From Mesostigma viride (lineage: Eukaryota; Streptophyta; Mesostigmatophyceae; Mesostigmatales; Mesostigmataceae), in NCBI GenBank assembly GCA_009746045.1, contig RPFO01000188.1, forward strand, positions 2,210,874 to 2,274,873: a stretch of 64,000 nucleotides of DNA, in the 5' to 3' direction. This document shows, in pieces, positions 43,001-57,100 of this stretch (within the stretch, counting starts at the first letter, position 1; every line of letters starts with the position of its first letter). A program made the position numbers and the translations under genes. The notes below the pieces were generated by a model. That model made no database searches. It worked only from the letters and a program-made list of their open reading frames with translations, and was not told the DNA's origin.

Positions 43001-46000
43001 GGTCACAAAGACAGGTATTATGGGAATGGTGGTGATGCCGATAGTGATGATGGCGGGGGTGATGACGGGAGCGGGGTGGGGTGGGTGTGTCTACTGTTGC
43101 AGCAGACATGTGGCCAATCTTGTGCCCCTGTGATCTTGGGGTCGTTTTGTGTCCGCAGTGCCTTAGTGTAGTGATCTCAAAATGGAAGAAAGCTCCCCTA
43201 TGTCCGCAATCCCGTTCCTGTCCTGTCCATTCCTGCCTGTGCTCGCCCCCAAACCTGTTCATACCTGCATAATTTGTCTCATTGATCCCATGTTGTTTCC
43301 CACTTTGTTTCCCACTTTGTTTCCCACTTTGTTTCCCACTTTGTTTCCCACTTTGTTTCCCACTATGGTTCCCATGCCCCCACGGACATGCATGTCGCGG
43401 TTAAGCAATGTCCCCCCGTTAGACTGACGCCCACCTGCCTACAATCACCTCGGGGCGTGCCTATCGTACCCCCACGGACACTGTCACGGGGCGTGCTTTT
43501 TGCGGCGCAGCCTTGACCGACAAGAGCCCCCACAAGCGCAGGACGCCCGCAGCCCCCCCGCCGGTGCAGTCCCCAACCGCCAAGGTGATCCGTATGATCC
43601 GTATGACAAGGTGGTCCGTATGACAAGGTGATCCGTATGATAAGGTGGTCCTTAGGATATGAGTGGACGACGAGTCGCACGTACCGAGGTGACAAGTATG
43701 AGGTTATGGATGATGATTTTAGCGTGTCTAGGTGACCCGTATAGTTTTATTTGTTATGAATCTAGCATACCTATGTGACCCATACAGTTTTCCTGGTAGT
43801 GAATCTAGCGTACCTAGGTTTGGGGGTTGATGACATGACAGCTGTTCCGGGACTGTTTCCTTATCCGCATCGCTTTTGCATGGTCTGTGTCAGGTGCGAC
43901 ATTGCTGCCATGGTCTGTGTCAGTTGCAAAGGACAGGGCTGGTTATTGGTCCAAGTGCTGCGGCCTGGCCGTGCACCTCGAATGGCACCACGGTGATCGT
44001 GGTCGGCTGTTGATGGCTGCGGGCGCACGAATAGCTGTAATGCCAGCAGCTGTTAAAAGAGACGGTGCGTGTCGTGTTGAGCCATGTGGCTGCATGGGGT
44101 GGCAACCGGGCGGGCCGGTGGGCATTTTGCTGTCAATTGTTTTGCTGTTGTGTTGGTGGCCTAGGCTGTGTCACGTGGTGGCTTTCATAACAGTGCTGGC
44201 CCAGTAGGCTGAAGTATTCTGCTTACTAGGCTTGGCCGCTTAAAATAGGACAAACATGATGTGCAGGGTTTGCAGGGAATCTGTTTGCCGCGGCTTTTCC
44301 ATGCTGGCTTTGACAGAGTGTAGGGTAATGATGTGGAAGGTAATGATGGCGGTTTAAAATGATGGGTGACCTGCACCCGACATTCTGGCGTCCAGCCGTC
44401 CAGGTGTCATGTGCAGGGTTGCAGGGACTTCATTGCTTGGGCGGTTACAATTCTGGTTTTGATTGAGGTCAGAGAGAATTTAAAATATTTGCAGGCGTGT
44501 TTGTCTGTGCATGCAGGTGTCGGCTCGTGCGCAGCTAAACTTTGAAGCTGTTGGTGATGAGTCATCAGTTGTGGAAGCCAAGCCACTGTCAAGCGCGATG
44601 ACCCGTTCCCCTGTCACCCGCGACGACGTGTTGCCGCTGGATGTTAAGGTGTGCATGCGCATTCATTACGGCATAGCCAATGCAAAGCCCTTTTAAAATT
44701 GCATACTCAATCCAATGCGCTTTCAGGTCGCACGCTCAACAGAAAGCGCTTTAAAGCTGCACACTTTTTGCAAAGCGCTGCAAATTGTAGGCAGAGTCGA
44801 TCAATGCGTTTTCAAACGAGTATGCTCAGCTCCGCCCCTGAAAGTACCTTACCGGACCTAGTTGCAGCACGGTGTCTGCATTCATGGTGTACGTGAGCTC
44901 ATCATTGCCTACTCCATGGAAAGTTTGAGGTGTATGTGCGTGTTCAATCACGCATATGCAATGCGGTGAAAGATGTGGCAGCTATGGGGTTGGCCAGGAT
45001 GCTTGGTTGGCCTTTGCACATACATAGCAGTCAGCGACTGTGGGGCACATGGCAGGGTGCCATGCACTGCAGTTCCAGGGTACCTGTCAGGCAAGCTGAA
45101 CCCTCGCTAGCGCGTTTTATATAGTAGCACTGTCACGTGTTGTAGATCTCGATCCAGCTTTGTAGCTCATGCTCGTTCTTTCTTGGCATGCAATCGTTAT
45201 ATATCAATGAGTTAACCAGCGCCATACCCCAAGCACTACCCCAAGTGCTACTTTTGCGCTTGGAATAGCAGTGAGAGCGACCGCCTCCATGCATATGCAT
45301 GCCGTGCCTTCGTCTGCACTCGCTGCCACTGTTGATTGCGGTGTTCCCCTATCGATTGTATCTGTCATTAATCTGCGGTGTTCCCCTATCGATTGTATCT
45401 GCCATTAATCTGCGGTGTTCCCCTATCGATTGTATCTGTCATTAATCTGCGGTGTTCCCCTATCGATTGTATCTGTCATTAATCTGCGGTGTTCCCCTAT
45501 CGATTGTATCTGCCATTAATCTGCGGTGTTCCCCTATCGATTGTATCTGCCATTAATCTGCGGTGTTCCCCTATCGATTGTATCTGCCATTAATCTGCGG
45601 TGTTCCCCTATCGATTGTATCTGCCATTAATCTGCGGTGTTCCCCTATCGATTGTATCTGTCATTAATCTGCGGTGTTCCCCTATCGATTGTATCTGCCA
45701 TTAATCTGCGGTGTTCCCCTATCGATTGTATCTGTCATTAATCTGCGGTGTTCCCCTATCGATTGTATCTGCCATTAATCTGCGGTGTTCCCCTATCGAT
45801 TGTATCTGTCATTAATCTGCGGTGTTCCCCTATCGATTGTATCTGTCATTAATCTGCGGTGTTCCCCTATCGATTGTATCTGCCATTAATCTGCGGTGTT
45901 CCCCTATCGATTGTATCTGTCATTAATCTGCGGTGTTCCCCTATCGATTGTATCTGCCATTAATCTGCGGTGTTCCCCTATCGATTGTATCTGTCATTAA

Positions 46001-48097
46001 TCTGCGGTGTTCCCCTATCGATTGTATCTGTCATTAATCTGCGGTGTTCCCCTATCGATTGTATCTGCCATTAATCTGCGGTGTTCCCCTATCGATTGTA
46101 TCTGTCATTAATCTGCGGTGTTCCCCTATCGATTGTATCTGCCATTAATCTGCGGTGTTCCCCTATCGATTGTATCTGTCATTAATCTGCGGTGTTCCCC
46201 TATCGATTGTATCTGCCATTAATCTGCGGTGTTCCCCTATCGATTGTATCTGCCATTAATCTGCGGTGTTCCCCTATCGATTGTATCTGCCATTAATCTG
46301 CGGTGTTCCCCTATCGATTGTATCTGCCATTAATCTGCGGTGTTCCCCTATCGATTGTATCTGTCATTAATCTGCGGTGTTCCCCTATCGATTGTATCTG
46401 CCATTAATCTGCGGTGTTCCCCTATCGATTGTATCTGTCATTAATCTGCGGTGTTCCCCTATCGATTGTATCTGCCATTAATCTGCGGTGTTCCCCTATC
46501 GATTGTATCTGCCATTAATCTGCGGTGTTCCCCTATCGATTGTATCTGTCATTAATCTGCGGTGTTCCCCTATCGATTGTATCTGTCATTAATCTGCGGT
46601 GTTCCCCTATCGATTGTATCTGCCATTAATCTGCGGTGTTCCCCTATCGATTGTATCTGTCATTAATCTGCGGTGTTCCCCTATCGATTGTATCTGCCAT
46701 TAATCTGCGGTGTTCCCCTATCGATTGTATCTGTCATTAATCTGCGGTGTTCCCCTATCGATTGTATCTGTCATTAATCTGCATGCTATTTGTTATCATT
46801 CTTGTTGTTATTTATCTGCATGCAGCCGGCAACCGCCAACGGTGACGTCCTGTATGATGCTGCCGAAGTAGAAATGCTTCAGAAGCGCTGCGAGATGCTG
46901 CAGCGCCAGATGGCGTCGCTGGAGGCCAAGATGGTGGCCGTGCAGGTAAGATGGTGTGGTGCCAGCGGCCCGAGTTTTGTGTTTCATTTGCAGTTGTTTC
47001 TGAATGGCTCTGCATAAGGTTGAGCTTTTTTAAAGCTTGTCTTGCGGTCTACGTTCCATCACCCAACTCTCCTTTCGTCGGGATGACAGTGTAGCCAATC
47101 CTTTGTGCTTCCCATGCTCACACAAGGGCCCGCCATTGCTTGGCTTCCGCAAAGTGGTGTGTCATCAAAAGCCGGCTTGGCTATGCATTGGTTCCGCCAC
47201 TCTCGTGCCTTCTACACGGGTTGCTATACAGTGTGCATCATGGCCTAAGAATTACTTATGCTTCGGTCACCCCGGTGGCATGCTGGCCGTGAGGAGATTC
47301 AAGTAAAAAATGCTCCAGTCTGTCTGCACCCCTTCCACATTAAAAAAATGCTCCCTTCTACCCAAACCCATCCCACATTTAGATCTCCTCCCTTCTATAT
47401 ACACCCCTCCCACATCTTAATGATGCTCTACTTCTGCCCAGAGCCCTCCCTGCTCCCTTCTGTCTACACGGCTCCCGCATCGACATTATGCTGCCATCTG
47501 TATACACTTCCCACATTTAACTTTTTTCTTCTGAACATCTCCAGGCGGAGAACGACGCAATGATGAGGGACCGTGACGTTGCCCAGACGCACGTGGTGGC
47601 GGTAGGTGCTCATGGTGGCGGCAAGCGCGCATGGTGGCGGTAGGTGCACAAATGGTGGCAGTAGGTTCACATGGTGGCGGTAGGTGCACGTGGGGGCAGC
47701 AGGTGCACATGGTGGCAGTACGTCGGTCGTGTGGGTAATTAGTCGCCACCCCATGTGGTGGCGGTACGTGGTCGATGCCCAGGGGGTTCACTTGCATTAG
47801 AAACCTTCTCATTTTTTCCTTAGTGCACGCTGGCGTTTATTTCGACCAAGAACGCTTCGATCCCATGGGACCCATCCGCCTTAGGGCGATGGCCCTGCAA
47901 GGTATTACTTTGTAATAAAAAGCAGCATAAGGGCTAGAAGACTTAACCACCCGTATTCAATCCTAGCTTCCCCTCGCGAGGAATATGTGGCTGTCGCTCC
48001 ACCCAGGCTGTTTCTGCAGACAGCCAAACAAGCACGACAGTCTGTGTGAGAAGGCTAGTTGGGGGGGAGCGGGGGGAAGCCAGAAAATCGAAGGGAA

Positions 48098-48183
<86 letters not shown>

Positions 48184-51100
48184 TAGGCAGGCAGGCAGGC
48201 AGGCGGCAGGAGGGTGGGGGGGCGGGGGGGTGGGAAGAAACCTTGACTATGTCCTAGTCAATACTCAATTCTTTGCCGACTTGCCAAGTCCCAATCGGTT
48301 TGATTCTCATTTCATCCTAGCGTCTGTTCCCTGCTTGTGCTGTCCCCGCCTCTCATGCCCCTGTCTCTTCCCTTCCCATCCGTGCCGGCCTCATGTCTGC
48401 AGTCGCTCCGGGAAGAGCTCTCTGGCGCGGAGCGACGCGTGGAAGAGGAGCGGCAGGCCCACGCCACCACGCAGCAGGTGGGCATGTCGCGTCATGCCCT
48501 CCCCATGCCATGTGCTTCATGCCCTGCTGTTGCGTCTTGCCTTGCTGTTGCTTCATGCCCCTGCTGTTGCTTCATACACTCCATTTTGTTTCCTGTCCCC
48601 CTTGACGTTCATGCTAGCACGACACCCTCTGTGTCCTTGTCTTTTTTACTTGATTCACGTGCTTGCAAGGGGCTCTAGCCCTCGGTTGCTTTTTCCTGGC
48701 TTCGTGCGCTAGAGTGACACCCTTACCAAGACACCCTCTCGCTTGTCTTTTTTCCCCTTGGTTCATGCGTTCACAAGAGCCCTCTCCCTTGTATCCCTCT
48801 TAACTGACCCTTGTATCCCTACCGAGCGATTCATGCGCTAGCCATGCGCCCTCTCGGTTGCATCCCTTCAGTTGACTCATGCGCTAGCAAGGGGCCCTCT
48901 CGCTTGTATTGCTTCAGTTGACTCATGCGCTAGCAAGGCGCCCTCTCGCTTGCATCCCTTCAGTTGACTCATGTGCTTGCAAGGCGCCCTCTCGCTTGTC
49001 TTGTTGTTGCTTGATTCATGCGCAAAACTGGCCCCATGATTCACGTGCTGGGACAGAACCCTTTCCCCTGCCAGCCATCCCCCCCCCCCCCCTCACCGGG
49101 CCCTCTTGCTCCATGCCCTTGACTTCGCAACTATAAAGTCTCTTTGCCTGGTCGAATTTTTTTTGGTTAACTGTGGAACTCCAGGGTAACCAGACTCTTT
49201 ATTAATACAATGAGTGGAGCACATACAAAAGGCAGGCCACAGCCCGGCCGCTGATGCTCATGGGAACACTTATTGCTTGTCAAAGGCTAGCCTTACCCCC
49301 CCAAAACGGCAGGGAGGGTGGATTGGAAAAGAAAAGAGGCCGACCTTTGCTAGGTGGGTTTGCTGTTGTCTATTTTGCGTGTCACACGGCCTTGGCCTGG
49401 ACGGCATTTTTTTCGCCACGCAAAATTTTGCGCCTGGACAAATGGTGCAAATTGGCGTTCTGACGTAAGTTTGCCGGGGCTATTAGGTCACATATTGCGT
49501 GAGAGAAAGATTCTAGATCTCGTTAATCACTGTGTAACTCACAAAGAAATCTAGACAGAGGCAGGTTTATATCGCAACGTAGCTGCTGCCACCTGGCCAA
49601 GAAAAACTGGCCAAATCTTGTGTCATTACCGATCCAGATCAGGCCGCAGCGGCCTCAAAAAGGTATGGCACGTGAACCCTATAACCTAGCTATAGCGGCT
49701 ACCCTTCCATCTCACTACAAAGAAACTATGATAAGAGAGCCGCAATTCTGTTACCCGTGGAACTCCAGGGTAACCAGACTCTTTATTATAACCATGAGTG
49801 GATCACATACAAAAGGCAGGCACATCCCGGCCGCCGATGCTCATGGGAAAACTTATTGCTTGGCAAAGGCTAGCCTTACCCTTACATCCCTCTCTGGCGA
49901 TCCATGCCAGGGGCAAAGAACCTATCTTTAGTAGAACGAACAACCAAACTAGGCGTAGGGCAGTTTCAAAATAACCCGCCACGCCCGAGGGGGGCAGGCG
50001 GCCATCGCCCGAAGACGAGGCGCAGTAAACTCCACCTCCAAGCTGCGGTGCAAGCCCACATAATGGGCAACCATGGAGCTGCGAAGCCAGCGCCCCCGGC
50101 CCTGGATGTCCCCCATGCTGCGACCTTCGAGGAAATCATGGGTGGCACCCATATGCCGCAGCCCATGAATGGTGAAAATCTGGGCGACCCCCAAGGCCTG
50201 AGTCGCATTATGCCAGACGCGCCTGAATTGCGGGTAGGTGAAAGGGAACACATGCTCCCAAGCGTGCTTACCCGCAATGTCGTGGGGGAGGATGGTTTCA
50301 GACAGCAAGTCTTCCACCACCACCGAGTTAAGTCTTGCCCTTAGAGGTCTTGGTAGACTCAGCAGCAGGGCGCCCCGCTGAGCCGGCCCAAGCTTGACGT
50401 CAGGCTGCAGGCGCACATGGCAGACGCGTAGCTTCACCGCCTCCGAGATTCGAAGGTAATGGCAGAACACGATGACTACCAGCAGTCCCGCAAGGCGCTG
50501 ACCTTGCATTACCATCGTGCTGGCAATGGCAAAGGCCGGCTCCCATGGAATGGGAGGAGGGACGCGATGGCACAAGTGTTTTCCACCCAGCGAGGACGCC
50601 ACATGCCAGTCCCACCGCTTCACCATACCGGGGTAGTAAAGGTGCAACCCCATCAAGGCATTGACACATGTCTGGTGGCTGTATCCCCGAAAATGAGCCT
50701 AGGCGACATACGCACAAAAGGTCTCTTCAAGGTTGTCAGTGCGCGACGGTGGCCCGTCCTTCCGGCTGCCAGCCTCCCACCAAGTCAACAGAGAATCAAG
50801 GCCATGACGGTAGGCCAGCAAGGTAGCCGGCTTTACTTTCCCCTCTACCAATGGAAGGTAACCCCAGGTTAGGATGGATGCCTTCCGCTGTCAGGTCGCG
50901 CACCCAGCCTGCCAAGCAAGCCACCATGGATTGGCCGCGGGAAACGCCATCGGCTGGTTGAAGAGCACTCGGCGTCCACACCCACTCGAAACGGTTCCCA
51001 GTTGCCAGGGTAAGCGCACACAAGCGGCGGCACTGCTTGTTTAGCTTGTATGAGGATGACCACCCCTTAGCCAAGCAGCCCAATGCCGCGGTGGGATCCA

Positions 51101-54100
51101 CCAACCTCACCACCCGCTTGTCGCGGTTTTCCAGGCTGCCTACAATCCTCTCCACGCCCTTCACTGCGGCCTGAACCTCCTCATTGATGTGCTTCACCGG
51201 ATCTCGCCAACGACTCTTGACCCCGACCCGCCGTTACTGGCTGGTGATTGATCGTTGCGCCAGCCGCTCAGTGGCCTAGCGCCAGCGTAGGCCACCTCGG
51301 TCGGTCACGCGCGCGCGCTAGCTGCGTAACATCGCCCGGCTCCATCGTAGTGTAGACAACACCTTGCCCGTAAGTCGACGCGTCAGATGCGACAACCTCA
51401 CGTGCCAAAGGTGCGCTTTTGTCAACCCTTAGCATAGGAGCCAAGGCCAGGGCACACTCTAGCTCCTCCCTCACCCAGGGTTACAGCACCCAGGACCGCT
51501 GCCCCCACCCTTGTAGGCTGATGAATCTGAAATTGCTTTCAGATGGATAGGCACCCGCGGCTTATCATCTGCAGCCACAACGACACCCCCAAAATGGCAG
51601 CCAGCCCCTCAGCCGTAGCTCGGCCACGAGTGCGTATAGCTTGCGTGTGGGCGATCACAAGGGTGGGCTGTTCGACCGTTGGTTCCAGCATGCCGTTCCG
51701 CCGGTGCACCACCCCCAGGGCATCTAGCCCGTCCCCTTCTAGGCTGGCCATCTTAGTCTTCTCCTGAGTTAGAAGACACATTCCAATACCTTGTGCTCGC
51801 CGCGACCGCTGGCTTGATGCAGTTTTCTTCGCTGGCATAAATCCCCCGCGAGCTCGGCCGCATAGCCAACAGTTCAAGCAGCCGCGCCTTCCCTGCCACC
51901 TCCTCCTTCGGCAGACGCACCGCGTCCGCGCGTAGTTCCCATATATTGCATCAGCACCTTCTTGCACCTGGCCTGTCGCAACGCCACCTACGCGGCGACT
52001 GTGCCAGGTGCAGTGCTTCTTAACCCTGGCAAGGGCCTCCTCCCTCCCCTTCGAGCATGCCCCTCTAAGGTTAGGAGGGTCTGCCCCCCCGCCCCACAGC
52101 CAATTAAGCCAGCGCACCACCTTGCATTGCAGGGCATACTCGCGGCGGCAGCGCGTGCCACGCTGTCGCCAGTGTGCCGATCTCACCCCGCCCCACGCAG
52201 TGTACGTTGGCATAAGTGGGTATGGCAGCAGGAAAAGGGAGCGGTCCCGCTGGGATTCTATTTTCCTACTTGTTGAGCTTGTCCAAGAGGATCGCACCTT
52301 GGCGGGCTGCCTTGACAGCCGGGGTGGCTGACAGTGCAGCCTCCTCCCCCAGTGGCAGGAGGTGGCTTGCCACCTTCCAACCCCCCCCTCCTTGCCCCTC
52401 CACCTGCAGCAAGGCCGCCACCACCCTCATGAGGTACTCCATGCCCACAAGCTCCCCGGCTGCTGAGCCCAGCTCCTTGAGAAGGGTGTCCATGGCCAAT
52501 GCACTGTTCACGACAATCTTCCTGTTCTCCATGTTCCACCAAGTTCCAGGCTTGCTTGTCATGACCCACGACCTGATTCCGATGCCTTGGTCGCTGGCGT
52601 CCTCCAACACTCCCGGCAGCACCCGCTCCGAAATCCGATATTTCACGCTCTTGGCTCGGCTCGGCAGCACCACCCCTTGCGAGGCCTTGAATTGGCTTCC
52701 CGCCCCCTCCATTCCTCCCAGTCCTTCCTTCAAACGTTGCATAAATTTCTCGGCTGCGACCTCCCCCTCCTAGTCGTCCTCGTCGTCCTGATTTCCGGCT
52801 TCCGGAGGTGCCCCAACGAATGTCGCCGACCTCGCCCTCGTTTCCTTTCCGACAGCCCTCCCACCTGCCGAATATTTGGCCTTGCCTTTCGGCTTGGCCA
52901 TTTTTCGTTGCGCAGGTGTCGTTGGTGGCAGCGCCTCCTCCTCGTCCGCCGCGAGATCTGCCACGGCCAGCAGTTTCGCCACCAACGCTTTGTTTGGGTC
53001 ACGCGCCTGCAACACGTCGTCAACGTCGACGTGATCGGCCAGCAACTGCATGACAAACCTCAGCTGGCTCGAGCTTCACGGCTGGCGTCCATCACCCAGT
53101 CCTTGGTACCGAAGACCTGCTCGACTGCACCCACGGCCTTTCCGGGGCTGGCGCATTTGGCGAGCAGAGTGGCGAGCTGCTTCTTTTTGGCGCTGAAGGT
53201 GACTGGCGCGTGACTGGCGGCAGCAGCCGGCGGCGTGGGCGTCCTGTCCTCCTCACGCGCTGCCGGCCTTGTTGTTTCCTTGCGCCCCTTCGGCATTGCT
53301 ACTCAGGGCCAAAAACGCTCCGACAGTGAAGGTTCGTCAAACCAGAGGTTCGTTGCCCTTGGTTTGCTGTCGCCACCCCTGTGAAAAGAAAAGAGGCCGA
53401 CCTTGGCTAGGTGGGTTTGCTTTTGTCTTTCTTGCGTGTGACGCAACCTTTGCCCGGACGGCATTTTTTTCGCCAGGCAAATTTTGCTTCTGAACAAATG
53501 ACGCAAATTGGCATTCTCATTGCCAGCGGCTTACGTAAGTTTGCCGGGACTAATAGGTCACATATGGCGTTCTAGATCTAGTTGATCACTATGCATTAAC
53601 AAAGAAACCTAGGCAGTGGCAGGTTTATATCTCAACGTAGCGCCTGCCACCTGGCCAGGAAACTGGCCAAAATCTTTTGCCACTGCCGATCCGGATCAGG
53701 CCGCACCTGCCTCAAGATATGTCATTTGAACCCTATAACCTAGCTATAGCGGCTACCCTTCCATCTCGCAAGTAAGAAACTATGTTCAGAGAACCACAAT
53801 ATTTTCTACTACTTGCCTGATGCCCAGGACGTGGCAAAGACCTGTATTGGGCAATGCGCCTGTTATCGGTAGCCCATGCATATGATTTTGTCTAACCAGA
53901 GTGTGGTATGTCTCGCTTATTCTTGGGAACCTGCACCGATATCACCCCTTTCCTATGGTATTTATGCTAGCATCTGTACCTGTGGTGACTATGGTCCACC
54001 TGGTTGTGCCGAACACCATTTTTGCCTTCCGTATCGATTATCGTATCAGTTCCACTGGGGACACCGAATGGATTTAGAATGATTTGATCGCTACTATGTA

Positions 54101-57100
54101 GCTACTATGTATTCGATCGCTACTAGGGGTCACCGTATTCGCTTCCCCATTTGTTCGGTAGCCTGACCCCTGACCGTATCGAATTCAGAATAAAGCCGAC
54201 ACTTTCCGAATACCGAATCGAACACATCTAGTACTAGTAGACACTAGTAGCCGTAGTAGACCATCCGGACTGCAGAGCGCGCCAGGCACTGTCGCGCCGC
54301 TACCGGCAGCCCACCCCATGCTTGGAACTTTGGCATTGATTGGAATTTCGGCACTTCTGGGTACTCGGCGCGGCGTGGGAATACACTAACCGAATGACTG
54401 AACCCTGCCAGGCTACAGTAGCATTTGATTCGGTAAAACCGAGTATATTCATCGTATAGTAGGTCCTTCCGTATTCGAATCGATATATTCGGCTCATAAT
54501 CACCTTTGCCGTGTTCAAAATTGAACATATTCTGTTCAGGGATGTCTCCTTGATATTCTGTTCAGGGATGTGCCCGCTGTATCCGAATAGATTCGGTATT
54601 CGGGTAATATGCGGTATTCGATTCAGTATTCGGTACAACCCTACCACCTGGCCCCTCCCTCGGAACCTATTCCTGCCATTCGTTTCTCCCTCTTCCTATG
54701 TGCGCGCCCTCTGCCCCTGCCCCTGCCCCTGCCCCTGCCCCTGCCCCTGCCCCTGCCCCTGCCCCTGCCCCTGCCCCTGCCCCTCCCTCTGCATCTCCCT
54801 CGGACTCTACTTACTCCCTCGCCCTCTTCCTCTGACTCTACCTCCTCCCTCTGCCCCTGCCCCTCCCTCGGCCTCTCCCTTTGACTCTACCAACTCCCTC
54901 TGCCATGGCCACCCTACTCCCAGGAGGCGCACCATCGAGAGAGCGAGCTGGAGATGCGTCTGGCTGAGAACGTGGCCGCGCTTGTGGCCATGCAGGTGGG
55001 TGGCTATAGTGTGGAAAGTATGGTCACTTTAGTGTTCACGCGCTGCAAGCGCCCATCGCCATGCAGGTGGGTGCTTGTTGGGTATTACCATAGGGTATGA
55101 ATGCTATATGTAGAATAGTCCACAAATTGACCTCACGATAGGTGCGTGTGGGGCCAGGCCGTCGTGTGGTGAGATTCTAGTGATTGTAGTATAGTAACTT
55201 CAATCGCTATTCGGCAAGTGCCTGATCCTCAGCTTGTTGCTCCATGCCAGGCTGCTCCTTGCCAGGCTGTATTACTTCTACTACTAAGATCCTACATGTA
55301 CTAACTACTACATATAGTAGTTCTAATGCAGATACTAGATATGCTAGCGCGGCCGCCTCGGTGTGCAGGGATGGCACGCTGCGCCATGACCTAAACCGCC
55401 GTGACTAGAAAACATGTGGGTGGGGAGAAGAAAGCAGAACAACGTAGCACAAGGAGCGGGGCAAGTTGGGGGGTTAAGAATGTCGCGCACGGGTGGAGTA
55501 CCGGTGGAGCCAGTCTTCCGCCTGGGCCGCAGCCACAACCCAGTCGTGCGGCATTCCTTACTGAGGAACAACTGGAGGGGAGTGAGGCCTAGACAGGGCC
55601 ATGGGAGGGACAAGAGTGGAGGAGACAACGACTGCATGAGTGGAGACTGCAGGGCAGTACGAGTGGGGGCATGGCTGCAAAAGTTTCACCCAACGACCCT
55701 CTGCACCTGGCCACGACACCGAAGCGTCTCACGCTGTATCCCATCCTGATGGTGCCCACCCACGAGCTGTTCTGATGACCTGCAGTAGTAGGAGATGCGG
55801 GTGGTGGCTTTTCTGCTCGACCAGCATCCCACTTGTCTTCTTTTTCCTGCATGCCCAGCATCAAACTTTTTAGGTGTGGATCGATCTGTTTGCCCTCTTT
55901 TCAGTGAGACATGTCGTCATGCCCCGTTGCGCCTGCCCTCATACCCCTTGCCTGGTTGCGTGCCTGCCCTGCCCTGCCCCTGAACCCCACTGTGGGTCGT
56001 GCAACGGTTTTCGTGGTGTCCGCGCTGGCGCTGCTGACATCAGCGGACCCTGCAGGAGAAGTCAGACCGACTTGTGCTGATGGAGCAGCGGGCGTCCATG
56101 CTGGAGGTGGGCTTACTTGCTTAACTATTTTTTTCTTAGGAGGGACAGCCAAGTTGGGAATCTGGCCGCTTGCAGCTAGCGAGGGGGTCGCGTTCATACT
56201 GAGGTGGGCTTGGTGCTGCGAAGAAGATACCGTACAGGAGGGATGATCAAGATAGCCTCCCGCTGGAGTTGGGCTGGGAAGCTAGAAATATGATCATCCA
56301 ACGTCTTCCTAGTTAGACAAGGGGTTGGGAATTTCTTGGTTCATTTCAAAGGTGGGCTTGGGGGGGGGGAAATGGAGGAATCCATCCCCTTGTTGCTAGA
56401 AGATGGGTGGCACTCATGAAGCCTAGGAGAGTAGGGATGGCCGTGCGCGTTTATCCAAACGTTGTTACAGATAGATGTTGCAGTTAATGCCGATAGATGT
56501 TGCAGTTAATAGCTATAGATGTTGCAGTTAATAGCGATAGATGTTGCAGCTAATACCGATAGATGTTGCAGTTAATAGCGATAGATGTTGCAGTTAATGC
56601 CGATAGATGTTGCAGTTAATGCCGATAGATGTTGCAGTTAATAGCGATAGATGTTGCAGTTAATAGCGATAGATGTTGCAGCTAATACCGATAGATGTTG
56701 CAGTTAATACCGATAGATGTTGCAGTAATTAACCTGCCCAAGTAGCGATGCCAGCAGGCCAAGTAGCTCGGCCAGCTGGTTGAAGTAGTTCTGTTACTTA
56801 TCGCTGCTACTAATCTCTCGAGCGTTGTCACGACTCCAGGACTAGCTTGAATTTGCTAAGGCCTGGCCTAGTCTAGCGATCTCAAGTCATGTCGAGGGAA
56901 GAAGGTGTGAACATCTCATCTCACCATCATGCGCCATTCGTTGTGCGTATGGTGCGGTTGGGAGGGGGGGCAGGCTGCCGGCATATCGGCAGCCTGCGCA
57001 CAAACAGGCTAATGCTAGCGCACAAAAATGCTAGTGGGCTTGTAGTGGACGTGAGCGGCTGGTTACGGAAGGTGAGGGCTGCATCCCGGGCCTGATTGCC

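Larger units (their letters stand above)
49173..53803 (-). mobile_element. PAT-like (DIRS-group) tyrosine-recombinase element with split direct repeats
   Basis: Lies antisense in golgin intron 8. In minus orientation the order is A1 (53803-53383), ORFs (53296-49949), B1 (49881-49757), A2 (49752-49325), B2 (49298-49173). A1 and A2 share about 420 bp (for example AAAGAGGCCGACC, CGGACGGCATTTTTTTCGCC, AACCTAGCTATAGCGGCTAC). B1 and B2 share about 125 bp (GGAACTCCAGGGTAACCAGA). The A1-ORFs-B1-A2-B2 layout is diagnostic of PAT/Kangaroo/TOC-type retrotransposons. An RNase H and a tyrosine recombinase are present. I see no RT palm motif, so it may be non-autonomous. No target duplication is expected for this class. 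Confidence 0.8.
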
